A DNA stretch of 64,000 nucleotides from DAMCZI01 sp032095175 (GCA_032095175.1 DAMCZI010000021.1:23609-87608); one strand, 5' to 3'; numbered from the stretch's first letter, positions 18,899-27,938 are shown. Translations and numbers: made by a program. The notes: a model not told the origin generated them from the letters alone.

Positions 18899-20543
18899 TA
18901 ATCTGGGGTATGTAATACTTATAGCATTTATAGTTTCAAATCTTTCTACATTTAGAAAAACAATGCAAAAGGATAAATTTAACAGAAGAGAACTTATAAT
19001 TTTATCACTTATTTTTGGTGCATTTGGTGTCCTTGGAACATATGCAGGGACAGAAATCAATGGTGCTGTTGCAAACACAAGACTTATTGGAGTTATGGCA
19101 GGTGGAATATTGTGCGGTCCTGTTGTGGGAATTTCTGCAGGTTTTATCGCAGGTATACACAGACTTTTTGTTGGCTTTGGAAGGCTCACAGCTGTTCCCT
19201 GCACAATAGCAACAATAGCCTCCGGGGTTTTTTCTGCTTTAATATATAAAAAATCTAACAAAAACAATAGGTGGCTATATGGTTTATTAGGCGGCATATT
19301 TATGGAAAGTATTGAAATGCTACTTATCCTTATTATATCAAAGCCATTTTCACAAGCTGTTTCTATTATTCAGAACATTTATCTGCCAATGGGGTTAACT
19401 AACGGTGCTGGTATAGCTATATTAATCATAATAATACAGAATATATTTGATGAAAAAGAAGAGATAGCTGCAAAGCAGGCAAAGCTTGCGCTTGAAATAG
19501 CAAATAAAACTCTCCCATACTTCAGAGAAATAAATGCTGATTCTTTACAGAAAATATGTACGATAATAAAGGATTCGATTGGAGCAGATGCTGTTTCAAT
19601 AACTGACAAAGAAAAAATACTCGCTCATGTTGGTCTTGGATCGGATCACCATGTTACTGGTGGAAAATTGCTAACAACTGCTACAGAAAAAGTTATTAAG
19701 GAAGGTAATATTCTAAGCATAAACCACCCTTCCCAAATCAACTGCAAAAATCATGACTGTCCCCTAAAATCTGCAGTTATAGCTCCACTACTTGAAGGTG
19801 ATGAAGTAATAGGAACTCTTAAAATATACTATGCCAGAGAGGATGCCATATCCTTCAGTAATCAAAACCTTGCCCTTGGACTATCGCAGATTATTTCCAC
19901 CCAGCTTGAAATAAGCAAAGTAGGAAAATTAAAAGAGTTCGCTGCAAAAGCAGAAATAAAAGCTCTTCAGGCACAAATAAATCCACACTTTCTGTTTAAT
20001 GCACTAAATACAATTATATCCTTTATGAGAATAGATCCTAACAAAGCAAGGGACTTGATAATAAACTTTTCCACTTATCTAAGATATAATATTGAAGCCG
20101 GAGAGAAGCTGGTAAACATTCACCGTGAGCTTGAACAGGTTAATGCCTATGTTGAAATAGAAAAAGCAAGGTTTGGGGAAAAACTGCATGTTATATACAA
20201 TATAGATGATGAAATAGATATAAAAATACCTTCTCTTGTTATACAGCCCTTAGTTGAAAACTCAATCAAACATGGCATACTGGAGGGGGAAGGTCAGGGA
20301 ACTGTAATAATTACAGTTAAAAGAATTGACCATAACAATATCATAATATCTGTTGAGGATGATGGAATAGGTATCACTGAAGAAGTAATAAATATGGTTT
20401 ATAAGGGCGAAATGAAGGAAAATAAAATCGGTCTAGCAAATGTAAACAACCGAATAAAGTATCTTTATGGAAAAGGCCTAGAAATTGAACGTCTTGCCAA
20501 AGGTACAAAAATGAGTTTCATTGTTCAAAATATAGAGGGGTGA
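18870..20543 (+). CDS. LytS-type sensor histidine kinase
   Basis: 557 residues from ATG 18870 (GTG 18861 is also in frame). Layout: 5TMR-LYT membrane domain with about six helices (~1-190), GAF-like domain (~215-345), His-kinase domain with the phosphorylated His in the HFLFNALN region, then HATPase with N, G1 and G2 boxes (VENSIKHGI, DDGIGI, GLANVNNRIKYLYG). It phosphorylates a LytTR regulator, encoded four bases downstream. The pair is followed by a CstA-type transporter, as in the E. coli BtsS/BtsR-BtsT pyruvate system. The GAF region contains a Cys pair (NCKNHDC), which could be redox- or metal-sensitive. Confidence 0.88.
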   Translation: MIGLLKSLTNNLGYVILIAFIVSNLSTFRKTMQKDKFNRRELIILSLIFGAFGVLGTYAGTEINGAVANTRLIGVMAGGILCGPVVGISAGFIAGIHRLFVGFGRLTAVPCTIATIASGVFSALIYKKSNKNNRWLYGLLGGIFMESIEMLLILIISKPFSQAVSIIQNIYLPMGLTNGAGIAILIIIIQNIFDEKEEIAAKQAKLALEIANKTLPYFREINADSLQKICTIIKDSIGADAVSITDKEKILAHVGLGSDHHVTGGKLLTTATEKVIKEGNILSINHPSQINCKNHDCPLKSAVIAPLLEGDEVIGTLKIYYAREDAISFSNQNLALGLSQIISTQLEISKVGKLKEFAAKAEIKALQAQINPHFLFNALNTIISFMRIDPNKARDLIINFSTYLRYNIEAGEKLVNIHRELEQVNAYVEIEKARFGEKLHVIYNIDDEIDIKIPSLVIQPLVENSIKHGILEGEGQGTVIITVKRIDHNNIIISVEDDGIGITEEVINMVYKGEMKENKIGLANVNNRIKYLYGKGLEIERLAKGTKMSFIVQNIEG

Positions 20544-20547
20544 TATT

Positions 20548-21249
20548 ATGAATTGTATTATAGTTGATGATGAATTCCCAGCAAGAAAGGAATTATCCTA
20601 CTTTATAACAAACTTTAGCAGTATAAAAATTACTGAGGAATTTGATGATTGTATAGAAGCTCTTGAATATGTAAAGGAACACAAACCTGACATAATATTT
20701 TTGGATATAAATATGCCCAAACTTGATGGAATACAACTTGCTAAAATAATAAACAATCTTACCCCAAAGCCAACAGTTGTATTTGTCACAGCCTACAGAG
20801 AGTATGCTGCAGATGCCTTCGAAATCGAAGCCTTCGATTATATATTGAAGCCCTATTCTGAAAGCCGTATAATCTCTACACTTAGAAAGCTTGAGAATGT
20901 TCAAAAAAGCAGCCTGACCTCAAACAAAATAGCTGTTTGGAAAAGTGATAAAATGGTTGTAGTTAATATTTATGACATATGCTATTGCGAAGCAAATGAA
21001 AGGGAAGTCATTATATATACTGCAAAAGATAAATATAGAATGACTTCAAGCATTTCAGACTTCTATAAAAAGCTTCCCCATGACAGCTTTTTTAAATGCC
21101 ACCGTTCATTTGTTGTTAATCTGAATAAAATAATTGAAATAATACCTTGGTTTAATAACACATATATGCTGAAAATTGAGGGTATAGATGCAAATATACC
21201 TGTAAGCAGAAATAACATCTCAGAATTTAAGCAAATAATGGGTATTTAG
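20548..21249 (+). CDS. LytTR-family response regulator
   Basis: 233 residues. Receiver domain with DDE near the N-terminus, phosphoacceptor Asp in FLDINMP (~52), and conserved T and K (VTAYRE, LKPYSE). It is followed by a LytTR DNA-binding domain (ICYCEANEREVIIYT, FFKCHRSFVVNLNKI, IPVSRNN). It lies 4 bases after the kinase stop with GAGGGGTGAT as binding site. The likely target is the CstA-type gene 275 bp downstream. Its stop codon overlaps the left end of a palindromic repeat element. Confidence 0.9.
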   Translation: MNCIIVDDEFPARKELSYFITNFSSIKITEEFDDCIEALEYVKEHKPDIIFLDINMPKLDGIQLAKIINNLTPKPTVVFVTAYREYAADAFEIEAFDYILKPYSESRIISTLRKLENVQKSSLTSNKIAVWKSDKMVVVNIYDICYCEANEREVIIYTAKDKYRMTSSISDFYKKLPHDSFFKCHRSFVVNLNKIIEIIPWFNNTYMLKIEGIDANIPVSRNNISEFKQIMGI

Positions 21250-21407
21250 GCGTATTAAAGAAAATAACAAGTCAAAGATTTTAAGGATATTTTGCGTCAG
21301 ACGAGGAAATGAAAGCTCAAGCTAGTTGGGCTAACTTGAGCTTTTATTGACGAAGTATGACACAAAATAGACCAAAATATTGACTTGTTATTTTCTTTAA
21401 TACGCCT
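21248..21407. repeat. 160-bp palindromic MITE-like element / terminator
   Basis: Perfect 28-bp terminal inverted repeats at 21248-21275 and 21380-21407 (starting AGGCGTATTAAAGAAAATAA). The inside also folds: TTTGCGTCA with TGACACAAA, and AAAGCTCAAG with CTTGAGCTTT at the tip. The TAG stop of the response regulator is made of its first two bases and the preceding T. It probably also ends transcription. One 21-base end recurs at 55325-55345. Confidence 0.8.
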
Positions 21408-21524
21408 TAAATGCAGTTAATGTTGCTATTTTGTTTTTTCATGCGTTTCTCCACTATTTATGTCACATTTTTTTTATAATTATCTTATATTAATGATTTA
21501 AAAAATCAATTAGGGGGGAAAAGT

Positions 21525-22952
21525 ATGATAACCTTTTTATTAGCAATTGCAGCACTTATACTTGGTTATTTCATCTACGGCAAAATCGTAGAAAAAGCAT
21601 TCGGTTCTGATGACAAAATAAAAACACCTGCAATTCGTCTTGAAGATGGTGTTGACTATGTTGTACTTCCTGCATGGAAGATTTTTATGATTCAATTTCT
21701 TAACATCGCTGGTCTTGGACCTATATTCGGTGCAATTTCAGGAGCTCTTTGGGGACCAGCAGCATTTATCTGGATTGTTTTAGGCTCAATATTTGCCGGA
21801 GGAGTTCATGACTACTTCTCAGGAATGCTTTCTGTAAGACATGATGGAGCAAGTATTCCAGAGGTTGTTGGTAAGTATTTAGGCTCAGGTATAAAGAACT
21901 TCATGAGAGGCTTCTCAATTATTGTTTTAATACTTGTAGGTGTTGTATTTATAACTGGACCTGCAGCACTTCTTGCAGGCTTAACACCTGACGCATTAGA
22001 CAAAACTTTCTGGGTATATGTAATATTTATATACTATGTACTTGCTACTCTTCTTCCAATAGACAAGCTTATTGGAAAGATATATCCTCTATTTGGTATA
22101 GCCTTACTAATAATGGCTATCGGAGTTAGCGGCGGAATAATATTTGGTGGATATCATATTCCTGAATTGACACTTGCAAACCTTCATCCAAAGCAGCTTC
22201 CAATTTGGCCTTTGATGTTCGTTACAATTGCCTGTGGTGCTATTTCCGGTTTCCACTCAACACAATCACCAATGATGGCAAGATGTATATCAAAGGAATC
22301 ACAGGGAAGAAGCATATTCTACGGTGCAATGATTGCTGAAGGTATAGTAGCTCTTATATGGGCTGCAGCAGCAATGGCATTCTTTGGAAGCACTGGAGAA
22401 CTTGGAAAGCAAATGGCTTCTCATGGTGGTGCAGCATGGGTTGTAAGTACAATCTCAAACACATTACTTGGTAAAATAGGTGGAGCCCTTGCTATACTTG
22501 GTGTTGTTGCCTGTCCTGTTACATCAGGTGACACTGCATTCAGAAGTGCAAGACTTACAATAGCAGATTTCTTAAACTTTAAGCAGGGACCAATTAAGAA
22601 CAGATTGATGATAAGCTTGCCTCTGTTTGTTATAGGATTTATCCTCACAAAGATTGACTTTAATATAGTATGGAGATACTTCGCATGGTCAAATCAGACA
22701 CTAGCTATGATAGTACTCTGGGCTGCAGCAATGTATCTTGCAATAAGAAAGCAGTTCCACTGGATAGCAACAATACCTGCAACATTTATGTCAGCAGTTT
22801 CAATAACATATATACTCGTTGCACCAGAAGGATTAAAAATGGCAGGAGCCATTGCATATCCAATAGGCGTAGGCGCTGCACTTGTACTTCTTGCAATATT
22901 CCTTGCTTCAGCAAATAAAAAGAAAAATTCAGCTAATAATATAACAGCATAA
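21525..22952 (+). CDS. cstA: CstA-family transporter (probable pyruvate/peptide carrier)
   Basis: 475 residues, the short CstA form found in Firmicutes. About 13 hydrophobic segments. Family signatures include GPIFGAISGALWGP, FAGGVHDYFSG, GFHSTQSPMMARC, and TSGDTAFRSARL. CstA/BtsT members import pyruvate or peptides with protons. ATG follows TAGGGGGGAAA. Placement behind a LytS/LytTR pair argues for regulated uptake of pyruvate or a similar carboxylate. A strong terminator follows, so the gene is expressed alone. Confidence 0.92.
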   Translation: MITFLLAIAALILGYFIYGKIVEKAFGSDDKIKTPAIRLEDGVDYVVLPAWKIFMIQFLNIAGLGPIFGAISGALWGPAAFIWIVLGSIFAGGVHDYFSGMLSVRHDGASIPEVVGKYLGSGIKNFMRGFSIIVLILVGVVFITGPAALLAGLTPDALDKTFWVYVIFIYYVLATLLPIDKLIGKIYPLFGIALLIMAIGVSGGIIFGGYHIPELTLANLHPKQLPIWPLMFVTIACGAISGFHSTQSPMMARCISKESQGRSIFYGAMIAEGIVALIWAAAAMAFFGSTGELGKQMASHGGAAWVVSTISNTLLGKIGGALAILGVVACPVTSGDTAFRSARLTIADFLNFKQGPIKNRLMISLPLFVIGFILTKIDFNIVWRYFAWSNQTLAMIVLWAAAMYLAIRKQFHWIATIPATFMSAVSITYILVAPEGLKMAGAIAYPIGVGAALVLLAIFLASANKKKNSANNITA

Positions 22953-22961
22953 GGATGTTTT

Positions 22962-22995
22962 AACCCCCTCCAAGTTCAAAGCTTGAAGGGGGTTT
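22962..22995 (+). terminator. Rho-independent terminator of cstA
   Basis: AACCCCCTCCAAG paired with CTTGAAGGGGGTT, followed by TTAAG. It lies between cstA and the facing MFS gene. Confidence 0.8.
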
Positions 22996-23009
22996 TAAGT
23001 TATACTTTA

Positions 23010-24260
23010 TTATTTCATTTTCTTAATGTATCTATAGCTTATAAAAAACGATGCACTTCCAATAAATCTTAATACTCCTGTTACACAAAGTGCTATGTGT
23101 ATATTTAATGAATTTGCAATTGCTACCCCAATTATAGGAGATATGACTGCAGAGAAATTAATCAATGTATTATATATAGCTATATAAATCGTTCTATTCT
23201 CTGTTGGAGTAACCTCTATAAGCATATTAAAAAGTATCTGTGTAGTTCCTGCAACGGATACTCCTATTATTATATTGAAGATTACCAATTCCACAAGATT
23301 TCTGGATAGCGCATATAAAAACGGTGTTATAGACATACCGATCGTTGCAATTGCCAGTGCAAAGTTACTACCCTTTTTATTTGCGTATTTTGCCCATAGA
23401 GTATATGTAAGTATGGAAGAAACACTGCTTGCTATAGCCATTCTGGCAAACCACTGTTCATTTCCCTGTAGATTATTCATGGTATACATATTAAAAAGCG
23501 GCCAGCCCATCTGCCACCCAAAATAGAAAATAAGAGAACAGATTGTAAATATGATATATTTTTTCTGGTCGGGAATTGTTTTTATTGTAGCCTTTACAGT
23601 CTCTAAAAGCTTTATCTCACCCTCACTACTACTTCCTTTAACTCCTCTAAACCTAAAATAGGATATAACCTCTCCAAGACCTATTAAGAATGTAATGACT
23701 AAAAAAATCTGATAAAGAATTATTGTATGCCCCTCTGTCTTAGGCAGCTTTGTTATTAGTTCAGCCGAAAGATAGGCAGTTATCATTCCTATAATCGATG
23801 AATACCTATTTCTAAGTGCCATTGCATTTCCAAGGATCTCTCCCTCAAAAATATCGCCTATGCTTGATTGAAATCCCATAACCCCAATGGAGCCTGGAAG
23901 GTTCATTAAACCAATTAGTACTACAAAAACAGTAGGCTGTAATTTTCCATTTAAAAATGGAACCATAGCTAACAGCAAGTAAAATATTTTATTTGCAAAC
24001 ATTATGGAACCAGTTATCTTTTTTTTATTTTTAAAGCTATCAATAAGTATAGCTCCTGGTATCAATGTGAAAATAGTTATTGCAGCAGGTAAAGATGTGA
24101 GAAGTCCTTGATGAAAGTCACCTGCTCCAAGCCTTTTGGCAAGAGTCGGAAAATATGGCGTGACAAGATTTGCTGCTACCGCAGCCATCATACCATTTAT
24201 GATGTTCACTCTAATATTATGTTTAGTTACCTTTTCATCAAAACATGCCTGTTGCCCCAT
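23010..24260 (-). CDS. Major facilitator superfamily transporter
   Basis: About 416 residues from ATG 24260 (or the adjacent ATG 24263), following AGGGGGTAAT; an upstream in-frame start at 24293 has no binding site. Twelve hydrophobic helices in two halves with a central loop (FRFRGVKGSSSEGEIKLLE). The substrate is not evident. It has its own transcription unit between converging cstA and the ptsIH terminator. Confidence 0.8.
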   Translation of the reverse strand: MGQQACFDEKVTKHNIRVNIINGMMAAVAANLVTPYFPTLAKRLGAGDFHQGLLTSLPAAITIFTLIPGAILIDSFKNKKKITGSIMFANKIFYLLLAMVPFLNGKLQPTVFVVLIGLMNLPGSIGVMGFQSSIGDIFEGEILGNAMALRNRYSSIIGMITAYLSAELITKLPKTEGHTIILYQIFLVITFLIGLGEVISYFRFRGVKGSSSEGEIKLLETVKATIKTIPDQKKYIIFTICSLIFYFGWQMGWPLFNMYTMNNLQGNEQWFARMAIASSVSSILTYTLWAKYANKKGSNFALAIATIGMSITPFLYALSRNLVELVIFNIIIGVSVAGTTQILFNMLIEVTPTENRTIYIAIYNTLINFSAVISPIIGVAIANSLNIHIALCVTGVLRFIGSASFFISYRYIKKMK

Positions 24261-24370
24261 CATATTACCCCCTACCCTTCTAATGTTGAACACCTATTAT
24301 TATACATTACCTAGATGCTGGGTAGTATAGGTTAAAATTTCGAAATACAAAACTATATGTATATATGAAC

Positions 24371-24399
24371 AAATCCTGAGAGCAAAGCTCCCAGGATTT
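24371..24399 (-). terminator. Hairpin after ptsH
   Basis: AAATCCTGAGAGC paired with GCTCCCAGGATTT around a three-base loop. It lies just downstream of ptsH on the minus strand. The T-run is short. Confidence 0.55.
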
Positions 24400-24417
24400 A
24401 CATATCATGATTTAAAA

Positions 24418-24678
24418 TTAGTCTTGAAGATTTTCTATAATGCTCTTAATCTTTGCTACAGCTTCTTCCTCATCCTGTCCATCAGCTTTAACTACTATTT
24501 CTTCATTCTTACAAACTCCAAGGCTTAAAAGTCCTAAAAGGCTCTTTAGGTTTATTTCTTTTTCTCCCTTTTTTACAGTTATGTTACTCTTGAACTTTGA
24601 TGCTTCACTTACTACAGTTGCAGCTGGTCTTGCGTGAAGTCCTGTTTCATTTTTAATAACTATTTTTGCTTCTTTCAT
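24418..24678 (-). CDS. ptsH: Phosphocarrier protein HPr
   Basis: 86 residues. His15 in GLHARPA takes phosphate from Enzyme I and passes it to EIIA domains. Ser46 in NLKSLLGLLSLGV is the HPr-kinase regulatory site, so CcpA-type catabolite control is likely. ATG follows AGGAGGAATTAGG. It lies 33 bases after ptsI, the reverse of the usual ptsH-ptsI order. Confidence 0.96.
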   Translation of the reverse strand: MKEAKIVIKNETGLHARPAATVVSEASKFKSNITVKKGEKEINLKSLLGLLSLGVCKNEEIVVKADGQDEEEAVAKIKSIIENLQD

Positions 24679-24711
24679 CCTAATTCCTCCTAGAATTTTT
24701 TATGTGCTGCT

Positions 24712-26418
24712 TTATTCTTGAAAAGCACTATTAGCATATTCCTTTATTTCATCGGAAGTCTCCATTGAAAGTACTTCCTGTGCAGCATTCTTTGCTTTTT
24801 CATAGTTCATATTATTTATAATCTTTCTTGCATTAAGCATTGATGAAGCACTCATACTGAATTCATCAAGACCAAATCCAAGTAGAATTGGAACCAATGT
24901 TGGGTCTCCAGCCATCTCTCCACACATACCTACTTCTATTCCTGACTTATGACCATTATCTATAACGGTTTTTATAAGCCTTAATACAGAGGTATTAAAT
25001 GGATCATATAGATGAGCTATCTTTTCATTCATTCTATCAACAGCAGTTGTGTACTGTATTAAATCGTTAGTACCTATACTGAAGAAATCTACATGCTTTG
25101 CTAATATATCAGACATAACAGCTGCTGAAGGTATTTCAATCATTATTCCAACCTTTACACTGTCACTGTATTCTAATTTATCCCTATCCAATTCCTCTTT
25201 TATTTCAGCAATAACCTGTTTTGCAGCAAATATTTCCTTAAGGTTTGATATCATAGGAAACATTATTTTAAGGTTACCATATATTGATGCTCTATAAAGA
25301 GCTCTAAGCTGTGTCTTGAATATATCCTTTCTATCAAGGCATATTCTAATTGCTCTATATCCAAGGAACGGATTCATTTCATCCCCTATTGGAAGATAGG
25401 TAAGCTTTTTATCTCCACCTATATCAAGGGTTCTTATAATAACAGGTTTACCCTGCATTCTTTCAAGTACTTCCTTATATGCTTCAAACTGTTCTTCTTC
25501 TGAAGGAAAATTGTCTCTATCCATGTATAGAAATTCAGTTCTAAACAATCCTACGCCCTCTGCTCCATTTCTTATAACTCCTTCTAGGTCTCCTGGACGT
25601 CCTATGTTTGCTGCTACCTCTACCCTTCTTCCATCAAGGGTCTTTGATTCAGCATTTACATATATGCTTAGTTCCTGCTTTGCCTTTAATTCCTTCTGTC
25701 TTGTAGCTTCATATTTTTCAATAGTAACTTTATCAGGGTTTACTATAACTAATCCTTCATTTCCATCTACTATTATATAATCACCATTGTTTATATTTGA
25801 AGTTGCATCCTTTGTTCCTACTACAGCTGGGATTTCCAGTGTTCTTGCCATAATAGCAGAATGTGAAGTTCTTCCTCCCATATCAGTAACAAAGCCTAAA
25901 ACCTTTTGAGTATCCATTTGTGCTGTATCTGATGGTGTAAGATCCTTTGTAACTATTATACATTCTCCATCTATAGCTGCGAGGGAATTATCACTTATAC
26001 CTAGAAGTACGTTTATAAGTCTGTTTCCAATATCCTTTACATCGGCTGCTCTTTCCCTCATATATTCATTTTCCATCTGTTCGAAAATAGCAGAAAACAT
26101 TTCTATAGTTTCCTTTACTGCATATTCTGCATTCACGCCTTCTTCTATTTTGGTGGAAACTGCACCTATCAACTCAGTATCTTCAAGCATCATAAGATGA
26201 GCTCCGAATATTTCTGCCTTTTCCTTACCTATTTTTTTCTCTGTATTGATTCTTATTCTTTCAACCTGTTCCTTTGCTTCCCTTATAGAATCAAGAAACC
26301 TGTTCTTTTCAGACTCTACGCTGCTAACCGTCTTTTTCTCTATTACGATATCAGCTTTCTTTATTGCAAGTGCCTTTCCCATTGTAATTCCTGATGAAGC
26401 AGGTATGCCTTTTATCAT
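24712..26418 (-). CDS. ptsI: PTS Enzyme I (phosphoenolpyruvate-protein phosphotransferase)
   Basis: 568 residues, standard length. N-terminal HPr-binding and swivelling domain with the phosphorylated His186 in GGRTSHSAIMAR. The C-terminal PEP-binding barrel includes LFRTEFLYMDR, MIEIPSAAVMSD, FSIGTNDLIQYT, and the catalytic Cys in VGMCGEMAGDP. ATG follows GGGGGTATAAAA. The leader upstream holds a terminator overlapped by a RAT site, so expression should depend on the GlcT-type antiterminator encoded divergently. Confidence 0.96.
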   Translation of the reverse strand: MIKGIPASSGITMGKALAIKKADIVIEKKTVSSVESEKNRFLDSIREAKEQVERIRINTEKKIGKEKAEIFGAHLMMLEDTELIGAVSTKIEEGVNAEYAVKETIEMFSAIFEQMENEYMRERAADVKDIGNRLINVLLGISDNSLAAIDGECIIVTKDLTPSDTAQMDTQKVLGFVTDMGGRTSHSAIMARTLEIPAVVGTKDATSNINNGDYIIVDGNEGLVIVNPDKVTIEKYEATRQKELKAKQELSIYVNAESKTLDGRRVEVAANIGRPGDLEGVIRNGAEGVGLFRTEFLYMDRDNFPSEEEQFEAYKEVLERMQGKPVIIRTLDIGGDKKLTYLPIGDEMNPFLGYRAIRICLDRKDIFKTQLRALYRASIYGNLKIMFPMISNLKEIFAAKQVIAEIKEELDRDKLEYSDSVKVGIMIEIPSAAVMSDILAKHVDFFSIGTNDLIQYTTAVDRMNEKIAHLYDPFNTSVLRLIKTVIDNGHKSGIEVGMCGEMAGDPTLVPILLGFGLDEFSMSASSMLNARKIINNMNYEKAKNAAQEVLSMETSDEIKEYANSAFQE

Positions 26419-26520
26419 TTTTATACCCCCAGATTTTATAATATTGGTACACCGGTGATTAATATGTTTATTAGCATTTCAATGCTGTCTATATTTTGTG
26501 GCATTACTATAAAAACAATA

Positions 26521-26569
26521 CAAAAAAAGCATAAACCTAAATCTCCCACGTGAGGATTATGGTTTATGC
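26521..26569 (-). terminator. Leader terminator of ptsI-ptsH
   Basis: On the minus strand GCATAAACC and GGTTTATGC form the stem base, with an imperfect inner stem (AATCCTC / GGGAGATT), followed by a run of seven T. It lies about 100 bases before the ptsI ATG. Its 5' arm overlaps the RAT. Confidence 0.85.
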
Positions 26570-26588
26570 CTGATTTTATCAGTAACAC
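26561..26588 (-). promoter_or_regulatory. Ribonucleic antiterminator (RAT) for a GlcT-type protein
   Basis: On the minus strand GTGTTACTGAT, three to four bases, then ATCAGGCATAAACC. This matches the RAT sequence of the B. subtilis GlcT-controlled ptsG leader as I remember it. It overlaps the terminator stem, the arrangement needed for mutually exclusive folding. Confidence 0.8.
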
Positions 26589-26621
26589 ACCTAAATCTTA
26601 TAAAATTTGCTTTCTCTATAT

Positions 26622-26650
26622 ATTCTAAACTATTTAGTTTGATTTTTCAA
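26622..26650 (-). promoter_or_regulatory. Promoter of ptsI-ptsH
   Basis: TTGAAA and TAGAAT, 17 bases apart on the minus strand, with the expected start about 25 bases before the RAT. Confidence 0.6.
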
Positions 26651-26751
26651 TACATTCAGATTTTAAATTGTATAATTTTTTTACCATTTTTTTATTATCC
26701 TTGATTAACTCTGAAAAAATATTGTATTATATAATGTAGCGTTATAATCTA

Positions 26752-26867
26752 TATTAATCACACTAAAGATTTTACATTGAATGTTGTGCGATTAATGAAT
26801 CAAGGAATATGATTCCCCATAAATGTTTAGGGTCAAGCAATTTAGTATCATTTATACGAAACATATA
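26752..26867 (+). repeat. Two-hairpin dispersed repeat, subtype A, copy 1
   Basis: Starts TATTAATCACACTAAAG; shares ATTAATGAATCAAGGAATAT with the copy at 27748. The first stem pairs TAATCxCAC with GTGCGATTA. It lies 31 bases upstream of glcT, probably in its 5' leader. Confidence 0.8.
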
Positions 26868-26898
26868 GCAGGCAAGCTTAATTAAAGGATGTGGTGAA

Positions 26899-27753
26899 AT
26901 GCAGCCTGAAAACTATGAAATACAGAAAATTTTTAACAATAACGTAGTTCTTGCAAAACAGCATGACAAGGAAAGAATTCTTATTAAAAAGGGTATTGGT
27001 TTTGGGAAAAAAACAGGTGATATTTTAGACAGCAGTACACATGTTGATAAGGTATTTATACTTCAACAGGGTGAAACAACTAATAAATTCAAACAGCTTA
27101 TAACAAGAATTGATGATAACTTGATTGGAATATGTGAAGAAGTAATATACATGATTAGTTCTGAAATAAACGAACCAATCGATGACGAGATACATTTGAG
27201 GCTCATTGATCACATTGCCTTTACCTTATATAGAATTAAAGAAAGGGATAAGATACAAAACCCATTCATAGTTGAGGTTGAAACACTCTATCCAAGGGAA
27301 ATGTATGTAGCTGAGAAGGCTGTAAAAATGCTGGAGAAATCCACAGGGATTTCAATTCCAGATGATGAGGTAGCATTTATAGCTCTCCATATTCATTCAG
27401 CAATTAATAAAGGTAATTTTTCAAAAACCATTAAGTACGCATATATATGCAGCTCAGCAATTGAGCTTGTTGAGGATGAATTAAATATAGAAATACCTAA
27501 AAAATCAATAGATTATGCCAGATTTGTGTCACATATAAGGTTTGCCCTTGAAAGAGCACAGAAAAACAAGGAAGTAAAAAATGACCTCCTTCCAGCAATA
27601 ATGAGCACCTATAAGTCTTCCTTTGCAATAGCAGAAAAAATTGCAGTACTGATATCAGAACAAACTGGTATAATGGTTTCTAAAGAAGAAATCGGCTATA
27701 TAACTATGCATATTGAAAGGCTTAAATTTACATCTGATGGTGAACTATATTAA
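26899..27753 (+). CDS. glcT: BglG/GlcT-family transcription antiterminator
   Basis: 284 residues. N-terminal RNA-binding CAT domain (IQKIFNNNVVLAKQHDKERILIKKGIGFGKKTGD, residues ~8-43; described by position) followed by two PRD domains with regulatory His residues (DHIAFTLYRIKER, FIALHIHSA, RFVSHIRFALERA, GYITMHIERL). It binds RAT RNA when the matching PTS enzyme is not draining phosphate, allowing read-through. The RAT before ptsI, 300 bp away and divergent, is the evident target. The gene is bracketed by two direct copies of the subtype A repeat, and its TAA stop is part of the second copy. ATG follows AAAGGATGTGG. Confidence 0.88.
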   Translation: MQPENYEIQKIFNNNVVLAKQHDKERILIKKGIGFGKKTGDILDSSTHVDKVFILQQGETTNKFKQLITRIDDNLIGICEEVIYMISSEINEPIDDEIHLRLIDHIAFTLYRIKERDKIQNPFIVEVETLYPREMYVAEKAVKMLEKSTGISIPDDEVAFIALHIHSAINKGNFSKTIKYAYICSSAIELVEDELNIEIPKKSIDYARFVSHIRFALERAQKNKEVKNDLLPAIMSTYKSSFAIAEKIAVLISEQTGIMVSKEEIGYITMHIERLKFTSDGELY

Positions 27754-27865
27754 TAGCACTAAAGATTTTACATTGGGTATTGTGCGATTAATGAATCAAG
27801 GAATATGATTTCGCATAAATGTTTAGGGTTGAGCAATGTAGAATCATTTATGTGAAACATATATA
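27748..27865 (+). repeat. Two-hairpin dispersed repeat, subtype A, copy 2
   Basis: Starts at TATTAATAGCAC, which contains the glcT stop codon. Second hairpin: TTTCGCATAAATG with CATTTATGTGAAA. Same orientation as copy 1. Confidence 0.8.
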
Positions 27866-27868
27866 ACC

Positions 27869-27898
27869 TTGACAATTGAATCGTCTAAAAATTATAAT
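27869..27898 (+). promoter_or_regulatory. Consensus promoter of the EIIB-nagA-nagB-EIIA operon
   Basis: TTGACA and TATAAT, both perfect, 18 bases apart. Transcription should start near 27905, giving a leader of about 270 bases. Confidence 0.75.
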
Positions 27899-27938
27899 TA
27901 TTGTTGTATGAGTTGCAAACATTTTATGCAACATAATA

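Noticed and set aside
18848..19297. 149-codon minus-strand ORF over the sensor kinase gene
   Set aside because: Proline- and threonine-rich antisense shadow of a membrane domain; no ribosome site. The same applies to other antisense frames over mgtE, cstA and ptsI.
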